DNA of 64,000 nt from contig NZ_OZ034992.1 in assembly GCF_964030925.1 (NCBI RefSeq), positions 1,674,001 to 1,738,000 on the forward strand, written 5' to 3'. Both the position numbers and the translations under genes were made by a program. Source of the DNA: Spiroplasma_E sp902809815. Its GTDB lineage: Bacteria > Bacillota_I > Bacilli_A > Mycoplasmatales > VBWQ01. Positions 43,299-54,996 of the stretch are shown one piece after another. Position 1 is the first letter of the stretch; each line of letters begins with the position of its first letter. Below the pieces are notes generated by a model that was not told the DNA's origin, did not search any database, and was given only the letters and a program-made list of their open reading frames with translations.

Positions 43299-44871
43299 TA
43301 TCTTCATTTCCTTCCATTAACATTTTTTGTCCCGCCATCATTAATCCTAATTGTTCACGAGTAACATTTTTAGCACTAACATTACCAGTAATTTTACCAG
43401 CATGTAAAACAACAATTCGATCTGCTAATGACATAACTTCTGATAATTCATAAGAAATTAATAATACTGCATTACCTTCATTTTTTTCATCAAGAATACG
43501 ACTATGAATATATTCAATAGCACCAATATCCAAGCCACGTGTTGGCTGAGCAACAACTAAAATTTTATGTTTTCTTGTTAATTCTCTACCAACAACCGCT
43601 TTTTGTTGATTACCACCTGACAAACCTCTAACTAAAGCAAAACCACTTTTACTACCACGAACATCATAATTATTAATAATATTTTGTGCATAAGATTGAA
43701 TAGCTTTACTGCGAATCAAACCATGCTTAGAAAAAGGATATTCGCTAATATTTTGTAAAATCATATTATCAATAACATTATAATCTAAAACAAGTCCATA
43801 TTTATGACGATCTTCAGGAATATGACTTAAACCACTTTTATATAAACTTTGAATTGAACTGTGTTTCATATTCTTATTACCAAAAAAAATATCACCTTTT
43901 TCTGGCTTAATCAAACCAGTAATTGCTGAAATTAATTCAGTTTGACCATTACCTTCAATACCAGCAATAGCCACAATTTCTCGTGACTTAACTTCTAAAC
44001 TAAAATCAGAAAGACCCATTATTGATTTCCTATTACCAATTTTATGAACAAATAAATTATCAATTTTTAATAATACTGGCCCTAATACAACATTACCTTG
44101 ATTTCTAATATCAACTAAATCTCTACCAACCATCAAAGTAGCAATTTCTTCTTTAGTTTTACTCTTAGATTCAAAAGTTTCAATAACTTTACCTAAACGA
44201 ATTACTGTAACATTATCAGCAACTTGTTTAACCTCTTCTAATTTATGACTAATAAAAATAATAGTTTTACCATCACGTCTAAGTTCTTCAATAATTGTTA
44301 ATAAACTAGTAATTTCTTGTGGTGTTAAAACCGCGGTTGGTTCATCAAGTACAATAATACTAGCACCACGATAAAGAACTTTTAAAATTTCAACACGTTG
44401 TTGCATACCAACACTAGCATTCTCAATTTTTAAATTAAGTTTAATGTCTAATTTATATTTTTTTGAAATTTCTAAAATTTTAGATTTAGCTTTTTTATAA
44501 TTAATTCACTGTCATTTATGAACTGGTTCACTACCTAAAATAATATTTTGTAAAATAGTGAAGTTATCAACTAATTTAAAATGTTGATGTACCATTCCAA
44601 TACCTAATTCGCCTGCTCTAATTGGTCCTGATATTACTACTTCTTTACCATTAATTTTAATAATACCTTTTGTTGGTTGATATAGTCCAAATAAGATTGA
44701 CATTAGTGTCGATTTACCTGCACCATTCTCGCCAACCAAAGCGTGAATTTCTCCTTTTTTAATTTTAATAGAAATATTATTGTTAGCAATAATAGTATCT
44801 AAAAAAACTTTAGTAATACCTTCCATTTCAACAGCATATTGTAAGTTCTGTTTTTCAATATTTACTTGCAT
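43291..44871 (-). CDS. Nucleoside ABC transporter ATP-binding protein (two ABC domains)
   Basis: 526 residues, duplicated ATPase. First domain: GENGAGKST, VGMQQRVE signature, IIVLDEPTAVLT. Second: AGIEGNGQTE in place of the P-loop, LSGGNQQK signature, ILVVAQPTRGLD. Degenerate second Walker A is normal in the YufO/NupO and RbsA-like family. AGAGGGGTG precedes the ATG. Energises the importer made with the two downstream permeases. Confidence 0.93.
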
Positions 44872-44888
44872 TTTATCACCCCTCTTAA

Positions 44889-46196
44889 TTATTTAAATGG
44901 ATCATATTCTTTTTTAATACCATTAATTCAATAATGATCTTTTAAATTGAGTACTTTTTGTCATCCAGCAGAAATTTTATCTAATCAATTAGTAGTTTCT
45001 GTCATTAATGGTGTGTAAATATCTTTATCACCATCTTTAATTGCTTTATTTGGTGCTATTCCAGTAAAATTAGGTCCACCTCTGTATGGTGCATCATCAA
45101 TAAATGTTTGATCGGCAGTTGGATCAGTTGGATGCTCTGGATTCTGATCAGTTTTACCAACTGATTTTCAGAGCATAAGTTTAATTGAACTAATTAAATC
45201 TTTTTCTGCAGAAGTAATAAACCTATCTGCAGATTGTGGGTATTGAAGTTGTTGATCTGTATCAACACCAATAATTTTACCTTGACCAGATTTTTTTAAT
45301 GATGATAAAGTATCTTCGGTTTGTGGTCCTGCTACCGGAAAAATAATATTAGTTTTTTGTCGAGCAAGATCATCATTAATTGCTTGTGAACCTTTTGAAC
45401 CTTGAGTAAAATCACCACTAAATTGAGTACCTGAAGTTATAAATTTAATATTTGGTAATGATTCTTTAAAATCTGAATTTAAAATTTTAACTCATGATAT
45501 TAATTTTTCTTCATCTTCTTTATTTTTAAATTTATTATTAAAAAACTGTATGGCTCAATAATAACCATACATATAATTAGTAACTGCTGGAATATCAAGT
45601 CCACCATAGGTTGACATTTTTAAATTATCAAGTCCACCATATTGATTAGCATGAGCAGTTAACCATATTGCCCCTGCCAATCCGGCTAAAAAGCCTGATT
45701 GTTCTGCTTTGTAAAGTAAACCAACCAATTGCTTATTAGATTTTGGTACTTCTTTATTTGGAGTATCACCATCAATAAAAATAAATTTCACTTTATGTTT
45801 TAAAATAGTATTTTGTGCTTTAACCAAAGCATTATGATGTAAAAATCCTGAAGCAATAATTACTTTACTGTTTATGAAAACGGCTTTATTATATGATGTC
45901 ATTAAATCATCAGTATTAGTTAATTGGGGATTATCTCAAGAAACCTCAACTCTTTTATTTTTATATTGAGGATCAACATAATCACTATGTGTTCAATCAT
46001 TAAACTCTTGTTTAAACTTGAGGGCAGCATTATATGATGATTCATTAAAAGAAGCATCATTAATAGTATGTCCATCAGTTACAACAGTTATTCGATAAAT
46101 ATTTGGATCATTAAACTGACTATTGCAAGCAATGATTGGTAATATCATTATTACTGACAATGATATTGCACTAAATACAGTAAAAATTTTACGCAT
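44889..46196 (-). CDS. BMP-family substrate-binding lipoprotein 1
   Basis: 435 residues. Signal peptide with lipobox ILPIIAC, lipid-anchored at Cys24. BMP (Bmp/PnrA) nucleoside-binding fold: VTDGHTINDASFNESSY, AEQSGFLAGLAGA, STYGGLDIPAVTNYMYGYYWAI, GPQTEDTLSSLK, IGVDTDQQ. Delivers nucleosides to the importer encoded just downstream (17-base gap to the ATPase). TAGGAGGAA precedes ATG 46196. Confidence 0.92.
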
Positions 46197-46253
46197 ACTA
46201 TTATATTCCTCCTACAATTATATATAAATATTTATATAAAAAAAATATAAAAA

Positions 46254-46278
46254 AAGAAAGCAAAAACATTGCTTTCTT
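46254..46278 (-). terminator. Terminator between the two BMP genes
   Basis: AAGAAAGCAA/TTGCTTTCTT stem, 5-nt loop, long T-run on the minus strand. It separates the second BMP gene from the importer operon. 46279-46529 is a long AT-rich stretch where I see no gene. Confidence 0.8.
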
Positions 46279-46529
46279 AATTCAATTATTCAAAATAAAA
46301 TAAAACTGTGTATAAATAAATTTTGAAAATAAATGGGTGGGAATAACTTACTATTAAAAAATACAGTATATATGTATTTAATATTAATTATTTTCTTATT
46401 TTCACAATTAACTCTAAACACTAGTTTCTCCTTTTAATGGCATAACTACCATTATATAAGATAATAAAACTTATTCTTTAAAAATTCAAGAATAATTATA
46501 ATTTTTTTAAAATATATAGTAAAGTTTTA

Positions 46530-47876
46530 TTAAAACTGTGGTTTATACTTTTCAACACTTTCATCAACATAATTTTTTCAAGCATTTTCTCACTTATCAC
46601 GAGTAGAATCATTAGCTAAATCAGCAACTAATTTATTATAAGCATCAGTTACTTTTTGTGCTAAATGTCAATAATCATTACTATCAATAATTAAGTTATT
46701 ATAAATAACACTAATAGAATCATTATTAGCAATTCCAAGATATTGCTGACCACCTAATGCTGGTTGTGGTATGCTACCATCAAAGTATTGTTCACCATTA
46801 ATAGGTTTAATACCATCCTCATTATAATCTAAATTAAAAGAATGTCATAATCAAGTATTAACTGACTTATGAATTCCTTTTAAAGCTGATGTAATAAAAA
46901 TATCTTTAGCATAACTATATTGAACACTTTGATCAACATCGACACCAATAATTTTTGCTTTGCTATTAGTAGTAGAGTTTTTAACAGCTGATACTAAATC
47001 AATTGTTTGTGCTCCTGCAACAGGCATTACAATATCATCTTTATATCCATCAATTAATTGTGAAGTTATCGCTTTTGATGATTTTGTACCAGATTCAAAA
47101 CTACCTGTAAATTGTTTAGCAATTTTATCAAAATGAATATCAAATTTATTAGTTCATTTTTCATTTTTTTCCTTACCCTCTTTAATTCTAATGGCATTAG
47201 TCATTTCCAATAAATTATCATTGCTATTACGATATTTATTAAAATAATATACACCTCAATAATAACCCATCATATAACTAACAATAGTATCAGCTGGTAA
47301 ACCACCAAAAGTTGACATTTTTAAACCATTATCATCATATGTTTCATGATTAGCAGCTAATCATATTGCTCCTGCTAATCCTGATAAAAACCCTGATTGT
47401 TCTGCTGAATAACTTAAACACGCTACATCAACTGGCTTTTCTAATTTAGCATCAACTAAAATAAAACGAACACCTAACTTTTTATATTGATTTTGAATAG
47501 CTGGTGTTAATGCACCAAGATGATTAAAGCCAACAACAATAATTGTTTTAGCACCAGCAAATGTTGCTAAATTATAATTATTTTGTAAAGTTGAAACGGT
47601 ACTATCTCGTGAAATAATTCAACACGTTTTCATTTTTTTATTTTTTCAAACTTCATTACCGGGTAAATTACTAATCATAATACGATTATCATTAAATGTT
47701 TTAGTAAACTCTTTTGAACCTTCTAATACTTGCTGATTAAAAGCTTTATCGAATAAATCACCACCATCAGTAATTATTCAAATATCACCAACACTAGGAA
47801 TACTACATCCAATTAATCCTACTGATGAACTATTTATTAACAAAGTAATAATTAATAATTTTAAAAAATATTTCAT
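46530..47876 (-). CDS. BMP-family substrate-binding lipoprotein 2
   Basis: 448 residues, lipobox SVGLIGC (Cys24). Same fold landmarks as lipoprotein 1: ITDGGDLFDKAFNQQ, YSAEQSGFLSGLAGAIW, STFGGLPADTIVSYMMGYYW, GAQTIDLVSAVK, IGVDVDQS. A second, diverged binding protein for the same transporter or an alternative nucleoside is likely. AGGAGAAATTT precedes ATG 47876. Own terminator; 64 bases after the XRE gene. Confidence 0.9.
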
Positions 47877-47940
47877 AAATTTCTCCTATAAATAAAAAAA
47901 TGTACTACAGTAAAAATATTAATATTTATTTACAATTTTT

Positions 47941-48312
47941 TTATACTTTATTTTTACCATATTTTTCATCAAAATTAATAATTCCTCTATTATATGCATC
48001 AAGAATAATTCGCGCACAATGAACAGGATTATATAAAATATTAGTTTTTAATTGTGAATTAGCCATTAACAGTTTAATAAATAGTTCAAAATCATTTTCT
48101 TTTAATACAAAATCATGCGTAAAACCTTTTATATCATTCATATCTACTAATAATGCTAAAAGAATTTTATGAATTATTCCTCATGAAGAATTTTTAGCAT
48201 TACTCTCAATTCTACTAATTGTTGCTTGACGAACACCTACTAATTTCCCCAAATATGCTTGCGTTCAACCAAGTCTTAGACGTATACGCCTAATTTCTAC
48301 TTCAATTGCCAT
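47941..48312 (-). CDS. XRE-family regulator
   Basis: 123 residues. N-terminal HTH: RLRLGWTQAYLGKLVGVRQ, ATISRIESNAKNSSW; C-terminal helical domain of about 60 residues, unknown. Transcribed toward the BMP lipoprotein 2 gene, which suggests it may regulate nucleoside uptake. GAGAGAGAAAT precedes ATG 48312; weak ribosome site. Confidence 0.82.
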
Positions 48313-48431
48313 TTTATTTCTCTCTCTAATTTTAGTTATTCCCAAACTTATTATGTTATGAAAAATTATAAAAAGATAAATTTTATTCTATATTTGCATA
48401 AAATATACTAAAATTAATATGGTGATACAAA

Positions 48432-48944
48432 ATGGAAAATGAATTAATTAAATACTGAACAAAAAAAAGTTTTTTTTATGTTAGCATTTTGTGATTAATT
48501 GTTCAAATTATATTTATAATAATAGGTTCAATTTTAATAAATACTACTAGTGAAAAAATAATTAATATTTTATTAATAGTTGGCATAAATAGTTTAATTC
48601 TATTAATTTTGTTTGCTTTTTCTATTAATCATTATACTTATGAAACAGTTTATCAAATTAAAGTCAAAGGTAGTACTTTTCAAACTAAATTTTATCGTTA
48701 TCTAATTATTCTATTTAGTTTTGGTTGATTAATTTTTTTCATTTTAAATGCATTATTTATGTTAGTTGAAACTGCCGTTTTTAAAAGCAAACTTGATTAT
48801 TTTAATACTTTAAACGATCATTGATGAATTTTACTTATTGTAACAATATTTAACGTTTTAATTATTAGCATACATCGACAATTAATGCATTATACATTAA
48901 CAAATTTACAATTACCATGAAGTAAATACATAAATAACAAATAG
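48432..48944 (+). CDS. Hypothetical four-helix membrane protein
   Basis: 170 residues, hydrophobic segments at about 14-36, 44-64, 90-112 and 130-150, five UGA Trp codons. ATATGGTGAT lies before ATG 48432. It diverges from the XRE gene and converges with the disrupted membrane gene. No family recognised. Confidence 0.65.
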
Positions 48945-49008
48945 TAGATTATATCTACTTTTTCTTTGCATCTCATAAATTTATAATATTTTTTGCACTA
49001 ATTAAACC

Positions 49009-50138
49009 GCCACTTAGCCCTTTTTACTAGACCATTAATTTAAAAAACCTGAATGTATTCTAAAAACAATTGTGTTATATAATTAACACTAATTTTAACC
49101 TGAAAGGATTTTTATTAATGGATAAAATTAAACAAATAGCATTAGTAATTAACAAATTAAATATCAAAGAAAAAATTAAAATTATTGATGATTGTAAAAA
49201 TCAATATTCAATTAGAAACCTATGTCAATATCTTCAATTAAACAGATCAACATATTACTTTTTAAAAAATAAACAAAAACCTATTAAAAAAGAAGAAAAT
49301 CATATTATTAAATGCAATCATAAATATCAAAAAATATGCCAACTTTTAATCGAATTTCATTCTACAAGAAAAGGCAGAATTTATGGATATTTAAGAATTT
49401 TTTCAGCTTTTAAAGAGTGATTAAAACAAGAAAAAAATATCATTTTAAATATAGAATTATCAATAAAACAAATGCGAAAAATTATGAAAGAACACAATAT
49501 TCAAGGATTAAAACAAACTAAAAATAACTATCCTAAAAACAAAAAAAATCCAAATAAGTGAATACCTACAATGGATAAAGTAAACAAAGATTATAAAAGT
49601 ACAACCTCTTCAAATCAAATTTGATCAATGGACACTAAACAAATAAATACTAAAGAAGGATGATTATATCTTTTTGTAATTATTGATTTTTATTCAAATA
49701 ATGTTGTTAGTTATAATATTGCTCCTAATAAATCATATCAGGATTTAATTCTTCCTGCTCTTGAAAAAATCAACAAACAATTTTCTTGAAATCAAGTAAA
49801 AAATGTTATTTTACATTCAGATAACGCCAACGAATTTTATTGTCAGGATATCACAAAATGAGCAGAGGATAAACAAATAATTTTAAGCAAAAAACAACCT
49901 TATGATATTGGTGGTAATGTATTATCTGAAAACTGATTTTCTCATTTATCTCAAGAATGACTACCTAAAGGATCAAATCAATATTTATCCATCAATGAAG
50001 CTATAAATGATGTAAATCAATATGTTATGTTTTATAATTATGAAAGAATACATTCTAAATTTCTAAAACCACCAATTTTACAAATTAAAATTTAGAATTT
50101 TATATCAAAAATGGTCCAGTAATTAAGGGCCAACCACC
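49009..50138 (+). mobile_element. IS3-family element, copy 3
   Basis: 1130 bp, same ends as copies 1 and 2. Flanks are ACC (left) and CTA (right), so no 3-bp duplication is visible at these boundaries. Confidence 0.9.
49118..50095 (+). CDS. IS3-family transposase, copy 3
   Basis: Same 325-residue single-frame transposase as copy 1, with the UGA Trp after DITK intact, Asp in SMDTKQI and HSDNAN, and Glu in SENWF. Potentially active. Confidence 0.9.
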
Positions 50139-50705
50139 CTAATACTAAAGTTATTACTCCATTGCCAAGACTGGCAATACTAACAATAATTAATAGTAAT
50201 AATGTAACACCAATTGTACCAACTCCAATTACTAAACCAAGAATATAACCAATTCTTTGTTCAAATGCTTTTCTTGAATTTATCATAACTAAAATAAATA
50301 TAAGAATACCATAAGTTGTTAGACAAGCTATCAATATAATTCATCCTAATCATTGAATAGTACTTAATCCAGAATCAAAAACTTCTTGTAATCATTCTCC
50401 AAACTTCCATAATAATTCATAAGAACTTTCCATTAATCCTTTTAAAGAAATCATAATTATAGAAATAACCATTACCGGCATTAATGTTGTCAAAAGTAGA
50501 TAAATACCAATGTTAGATAATGTTTTTGAAAATTTTAACATCCTTTTACCTCTTTATAATTATTATTTCGCAATATTTCTAGTAAACAATTCGTACTTTA
50601 TTTTTAACATCTTATGCAAAAAAAATTTAAAATCTATAAACAATAATTTTATTTATCAATCATTTTTAAATTAAATTTTCAATTAAATTATCTAATATAT
50701 CAAAA

Positions 50706-51861
50706 GACATATTCCGTAATTAAATTTTTTAAAAGTCAATTAATAATTTTAAAATTTATTTTATAATTTTGTTATTAACAATAAATTTAGAAAAGTGTTG
50801 ATAAAAATGATTTTTGAAAATTTAAAAAAATTAAAAAATGAAGAATTTTACAGATATTTTGGTATAAAACGTTTTCATTTTAATGAAATGTTAGAAAAAT
50901 TAATTGAAATAGAAAAATTAGAAAAAAATAAAGGTCGAAAAAATAAACTTTCAGTAGAAGAAAGATTAATGATGACTTTATTATACTGAAAAGAATATTA
51001 TACTTTTTTTCAAATGAGTATTAAATCTAAAATGAGCCCATCAAGTTGTTTTCGAAATATTACTTGAGTAGAAAATAAACTTAGTAACCACAAAGATTAC
51101 CAATTTTTAAAAGAAAGATATAAATTAAAAATTGATAAAAAACAAGAAAATTCAAATGAATTTCAATTTTATTTAATTGATTCAACTAAGATTGAAATTG
51201 AAAGACCAACTAAAAAAAACTACAGTTAGAATATTTTTCTGGTAAAAGTTGAATGTATTCTATAAAATTTCAAATTGTATATGATTTTTTTAATAAAAAA
51301 ATTGTTGATATTTTTGCTGATAATGGTAAAGTGCATGATTTTCAAATATTAAAAAATTCAAATCTTGAATTTTCAGAAAAAACAATAATTATTGGTGATT
51401 TAGGATATCAAGGTATACAAAATATTTATAAAAATACAATAATACCAATTAAAAGAACTAAAAATAAAAAATTAACTAAACAAGAAAGAAAATACAATAA
51501 GATTGTATCTAAAATTAGAATTAAAGTTGAACATGTCTTTGCTTGATTGAAAAGATTCAAAATTTTAGTAAATAAATGTAGAAAATCTAAATTTAGACTT
51601 ATGTACTTAAGATTTAACTTACTTTGTGAAATTTTTAATAAAATAAAACCATTAAAATAAAAAAAATATTAAAAATATTTTTTTAAAATTTAAATTTTTA
51701 TCGAGTTAATATAAAAATATTATTAACAATTTTTTGTTTAAAATGTAAACTCATTTTTTAAACTATTTTTTCAAAAAATATTTATTTCTATATTCAATAA
51801 CACTAAATAGTTTTAAAACAATTTTATTGACAATTAATTAAATTTAATTACGGAATATGTC
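50706..51861 (+). mobile_element. IS5-like element, copy 3
   Basis: 1156 bp with a perfect 5-bp target duplication CAAAA (50701-50705 and 51862-51866). Inserted at the 5' side of the gene ending at 53401. Confidence 0.93.
50807..51660 (+). CDS. IS5-like transposase, copy 3 (-1 frameshift)
   Basis: Frames 50807-51229 and on to 51660 joined at the A8C run. One change of note: DSTKIEIE instead of DSTEIEIE, three residues after the first catalytic Asp; the catalytic Asp, the second Asp and Glu are kept. Confidence 0.83.
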
Positions 51862-51871
51862 CAAAATATAA

Positions 51872-53401
51872 ATCATTAATAATTATTCACAACCTTATCA
51901 AAATCCAAAAACAAGAAGTACTAAAAGTATTACTATTATTAAAATTAAAGATTTTAAAACAAGAGATGGTTATCCAATTATTATTAAATTACAAAAACCA
52001 TTAGACAAAGATACCAAAGTAATTGGTTTAAAAATTAAAGCGCCTAGAAGCATGATTTTTGGGAATATAAAGGTACTTGGTGAAGTTGACAATATGGAAG
52101 TATACCCAAAGTTATTTGTTAAAGATAAGATAGCATTTCCGCTGTTATCAATGCCTATTGAAACTCAACCAAAAGTTAGAATATTACAACAGTGATTTAG
52201 TGAACAAATATTACCTTGAAATCTTGCAAAACAATTTATAGGACAAGAAAAATCAGTTTTAGATTTAATTGCTATTGGTGGGGGTAAAGAAACAAGAAAA
52301 GAAATTATTAATAATGCAAGAGTAACTAATGCTAAAATTGGTTATGATGTTACTAAAAATTTAAAAGTATGACCATTATCCGATGAAATAGAATTAAAAG
52401 ATAAAAAATTAGAATCATGATTTTTAGTAGATAACTATAATTTATTTATTTCTACAACTAATAAATTTCATGATGTTGAATTAGAAATAAAAGATAGACC
52501 ACCAATTGATAGTTTACAAAAAGTATTATTAGATATGCTAACTTATACATATAGTTATAATAGAAATTTTGATGGTGCAAGTTTAAACCCAAATCAATTA
52601 AATGATTTAGATAGATTACGTAGTAAATTTGAAGGACAAAAACCAAGTGATGTTATTACTAATTTATTTAAACAATGAGAATTAGATTATCCTAACTATA
52701 CAAATTTACCACAAGTTAAAATATTAAAACAAATAGTTATAATGTTATCAAAAAATATTTATTCAACCATGTCTATTAATAATAATTTAAATGATGACTA
52801 TAAATTATTATTGCCTTATTATTTTGAATTAAAATCAAATCCTATACATTCCACTCCTGATAAAGTTTGAGAATTTAAAGATGTAAAAGTAGTATTAAAA
52901 TCTGCATATTTTGATTTTACGGATATAAATAATATTAAATTAAAAAACAATGACATTAGTCAAAATGAATTATTCAAATTAGATGATAACCAATTTAATT
53001 GATTATCCATAACTAATGAACTAGAAAGCAATAATATTCCTTCATTAATTCCTGCTGATTGAACGCTTGGTAATGGAGAATATGGTAAATATTTTACAAG
53101 ATTAATTATTGATAAAGTTAAAATTGAAAATGCTTTAAATTTATATGGTTCAAATAAATCACAATTATTTTCAAAACTAGAATTTTATAAAGAAATATTG
53201 CAAATTGTTAACAATAATGAATTTGAATTACAAATTGAAAATCCGATTAATAACTTAAATCGGATTGAAATTAGTGGTATATTTGGTGCTGGTAATTATG
53301 AATTAATTTTAATAACTGATAAACAAGAAATAAACTTACAAAATATTAATTTATTTGATAAATATAATGAAAATATTTCTTATATAAATTTAGAGATTTA
53401 A
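51872..53401 (+). pseudogene. Large unknown protein, 5' end removed by IS5-like copy 3
   Basis: 509 codons open under code 4 (six or more UGA Trp), but the frame has a TAA at 51869 at the IS edge and no ribosome site, so this is the 3' part of a longer gene. It is hydrophilic, Asn/Lys/Asp-rich and probably beta-rich (IGLKIKAPRSMIFGNIKVLG, RIEISGIFGAGNYELILITD). No membrane segment or motif I can name. A phage structural or surface protein is possible given the neighbours. It ends tail to tail with the gene at 53398. Confidence 0.6.
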
Positions 53402-53672
53402 TCTTTAAAATATCCCTTGGGATAAGTACCATCTCATTTGAAGTCACTACTTCCACTAGCTGGTTTATTAGCAAAATATAAATATATATCATAATTATTT
53501 TTATGTTCTCAAATTGTAGTGTCTCCAAAAACTCATTCATGATTTGGTTTTAAAAATTTATTAAGTTTATTACTTTCATGGATAAGCACCCCCCATGATT
53601 AATCCAATTATTGCTAAAAATAATGCTAAAATTGATGTTATTTTATAAAAATTTGTTTTTATTCATGTTTTC
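53398..53672 (-). pseudogene. Small membrane-anchored protein, frameshift at a G6 run
   Basis: ATG 53672 behind AAGGAG starts MKTWIKTNFYKITSILALFL and a membrane helix, ending soon after GGAYPWK. Removing one G of the GGGGGG run (about 53589-53594) joins it to VLIHESNKLNKFLKPNHEW and a domain with four UGA Trp codons ending DGTYPKGYFKD at 53398. So one gene of about 90 residues is split or phase-variable. Function unknown. Confidence 0.6.
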
Positions 53673-53699
53673 ATATTAAATTACTCCTTACTTATATTT

Positions 53700-53900
53700 T
53701 TATAAAATTGTACAACGTTTTGAACAACATTTACTTTTTTTGATATTTTGTTTTTGTTTATTGTTTTTTATTTTTTTATCTTCTACTACTTCATTTAAAT
53801 TTATATGTTCTCATACTTCTTCATTATAAGTGATTGATTGTCTAACTCCGTTTATATTATCTACATATCATGTTGTTGTATTATTTTTAGATGTTTTCAT
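53700..53900 (-). CDS. Small hypothetical protein with Cys-rich basic end
   Basis: 66 residues: MKTSKNNTTTWYVDNINGVR, a helical Lys-rich middle and KSKCCSKRC near the end. Its first bases and the ribosome site AGGAGTAATTTAATATG are the same as in the next gene downstream, so the two starts are a local duplication. Function unknown. Confidence 0.5.
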
Positions 53901-54198
53901 ATTAAATTACTCCTTTTTTCCTTGATTTTACTTATAAATTGTACTTAATTTATATTATTTTTACAATATTCCTTTTAAACACAAAATAACGCCTAAATTA
54001 AAGACATTTATTTTATGAGACCTATAGACCTATACTATTAATTATATTGAAATTGTTTATTATATTTTAAATATGAAAGTTGTTTTTTTATTTAATTTTA
54101 AATTACACTTATATATTTATATAATAAACAAGTAAATTAATATTTTAAATTATTTACAATAAATTTTGATTTTTTTAAAATAGTTAGGAGAAGTAAAT
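53901..54198. other. Non-coding stretch before ISLre2 transposase
   Basis: AT-rich, no gene seen. A short direct repeat GACCTATAGACCTATA occurs near 54023, possibly at or near the left end of the ISLre2-type element. Confidence 0.4.
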
Positions 54199-54996
54199 TT
54201 GAATTTTAATTATAAATGAAATTTTACAGAACAAAATGCAAAAATTGATAAATTAGTTTTAAAACATATAACAAATAAATGAGAAAAAATAGATTGAAGA
54301 ATAAAAAATACAAGAGATAAAAAGAAATATAAAATTGTTGATTATCAATATCGAATGAGAAAAACTATACATGGATTAGTAACTTATAAAAGAAGAATTT
54401 ATGAATACTTTGATGAAAAATTGCAAAAATGAGTTCGTATTTGTTTAGTTGATGAAATACTAGAACTGCCAAAATATAAAAGAATAGGTGAAGATATTGA
54501 ACAAACTATTATTGAATATTTTGCTGATGGAAAAAGATACAGAGATATTTGAGATATTATAAAAAAAGCAAATATTAGTCTTAGTTCTATTCATAGAGTT
54601 TTTAAAAATTTAGAAGTAATTGAAGCAAATCCAGTAAAAGTAAAGTTAGAAAAAAATCAGCCTATTTTTGTTGCTATTGATGATGGTCACCGAAAATTTT
54701 GAAATTTTAAACGTAAAGGTACAAAACATTCTATGCGATTAATAGTAACATATACAGATAATATTAATCATAAAGTACAAAATAAAAGAGTAAAGGCAAT
54801 TATAAGACCAACAAAAACAGCAATTGGCGTTAAAAAAACTGCTGAATTTGTTAAAGAACATTGTCAAAAATTTTATGAAAACATTGAACAAGCAAAAATT
54901 ATTATTTGTGGTGATAGTGCAGGATGAATTAAAGATGTTGCTGATTATTTAGGTGCACAGTTTGTTTTAGATAAATTCCATTTAATTAGAACATTG
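54199..54996 (+). pseudogene. ISLre2-type (UPF0236) transposase, 3' end missing
   Basis: From TTG 54199 behind TTAGGAG, 266 residues of a UPF0236/ISLre2 transposase: MRKTIHGLVTYKRRIYEY, GKRYRDIWDIIKKANIS helix-turn-helix, IDDGHRKFW (first Asp), ICGDSAGWIKD (second Asp), LDKFHLIR. It is cut by IS5-like copy 4 and the remaining part, with the last catalytic residue, is not found on the other side. Inactive. Confidence 0.82.

Larger units (their letters stand above)
48955..50541 (-). pseudogene. Membrane protein gene split by IS3-family element
   Basis: From ATG 50541 (AGAGGTAAAAGG upstream) the frame encodes about 135 residues with four membrane helices (TLMPVMVISIIMIS, WLGWIILIACLTTYG, YILGLVIGVGTIGV, LLLLIIVSIASLG), then IS3-family copy 3. 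Beyond it the frame continues as LISAKNIINLWDAKKK to a TAG at 48955. The split protein was about 150 residues. Function unknown. The IS-encoded extension ends after a few residues. Confidence 0.7.

Noticed and set aside
49009..50138. Target duplication at IS3-family copy 3
   Set aside because: Flanks ACC and CTA differ at the boundaries set by copies 1 and 2; alternative boundaries do not give a consistent element end.
52458..52646. Minus-strand frame inside the truncated 51872 gene
   Set aside because: No ribosome site; the plus strand is open over 1.5 kb with code 4.
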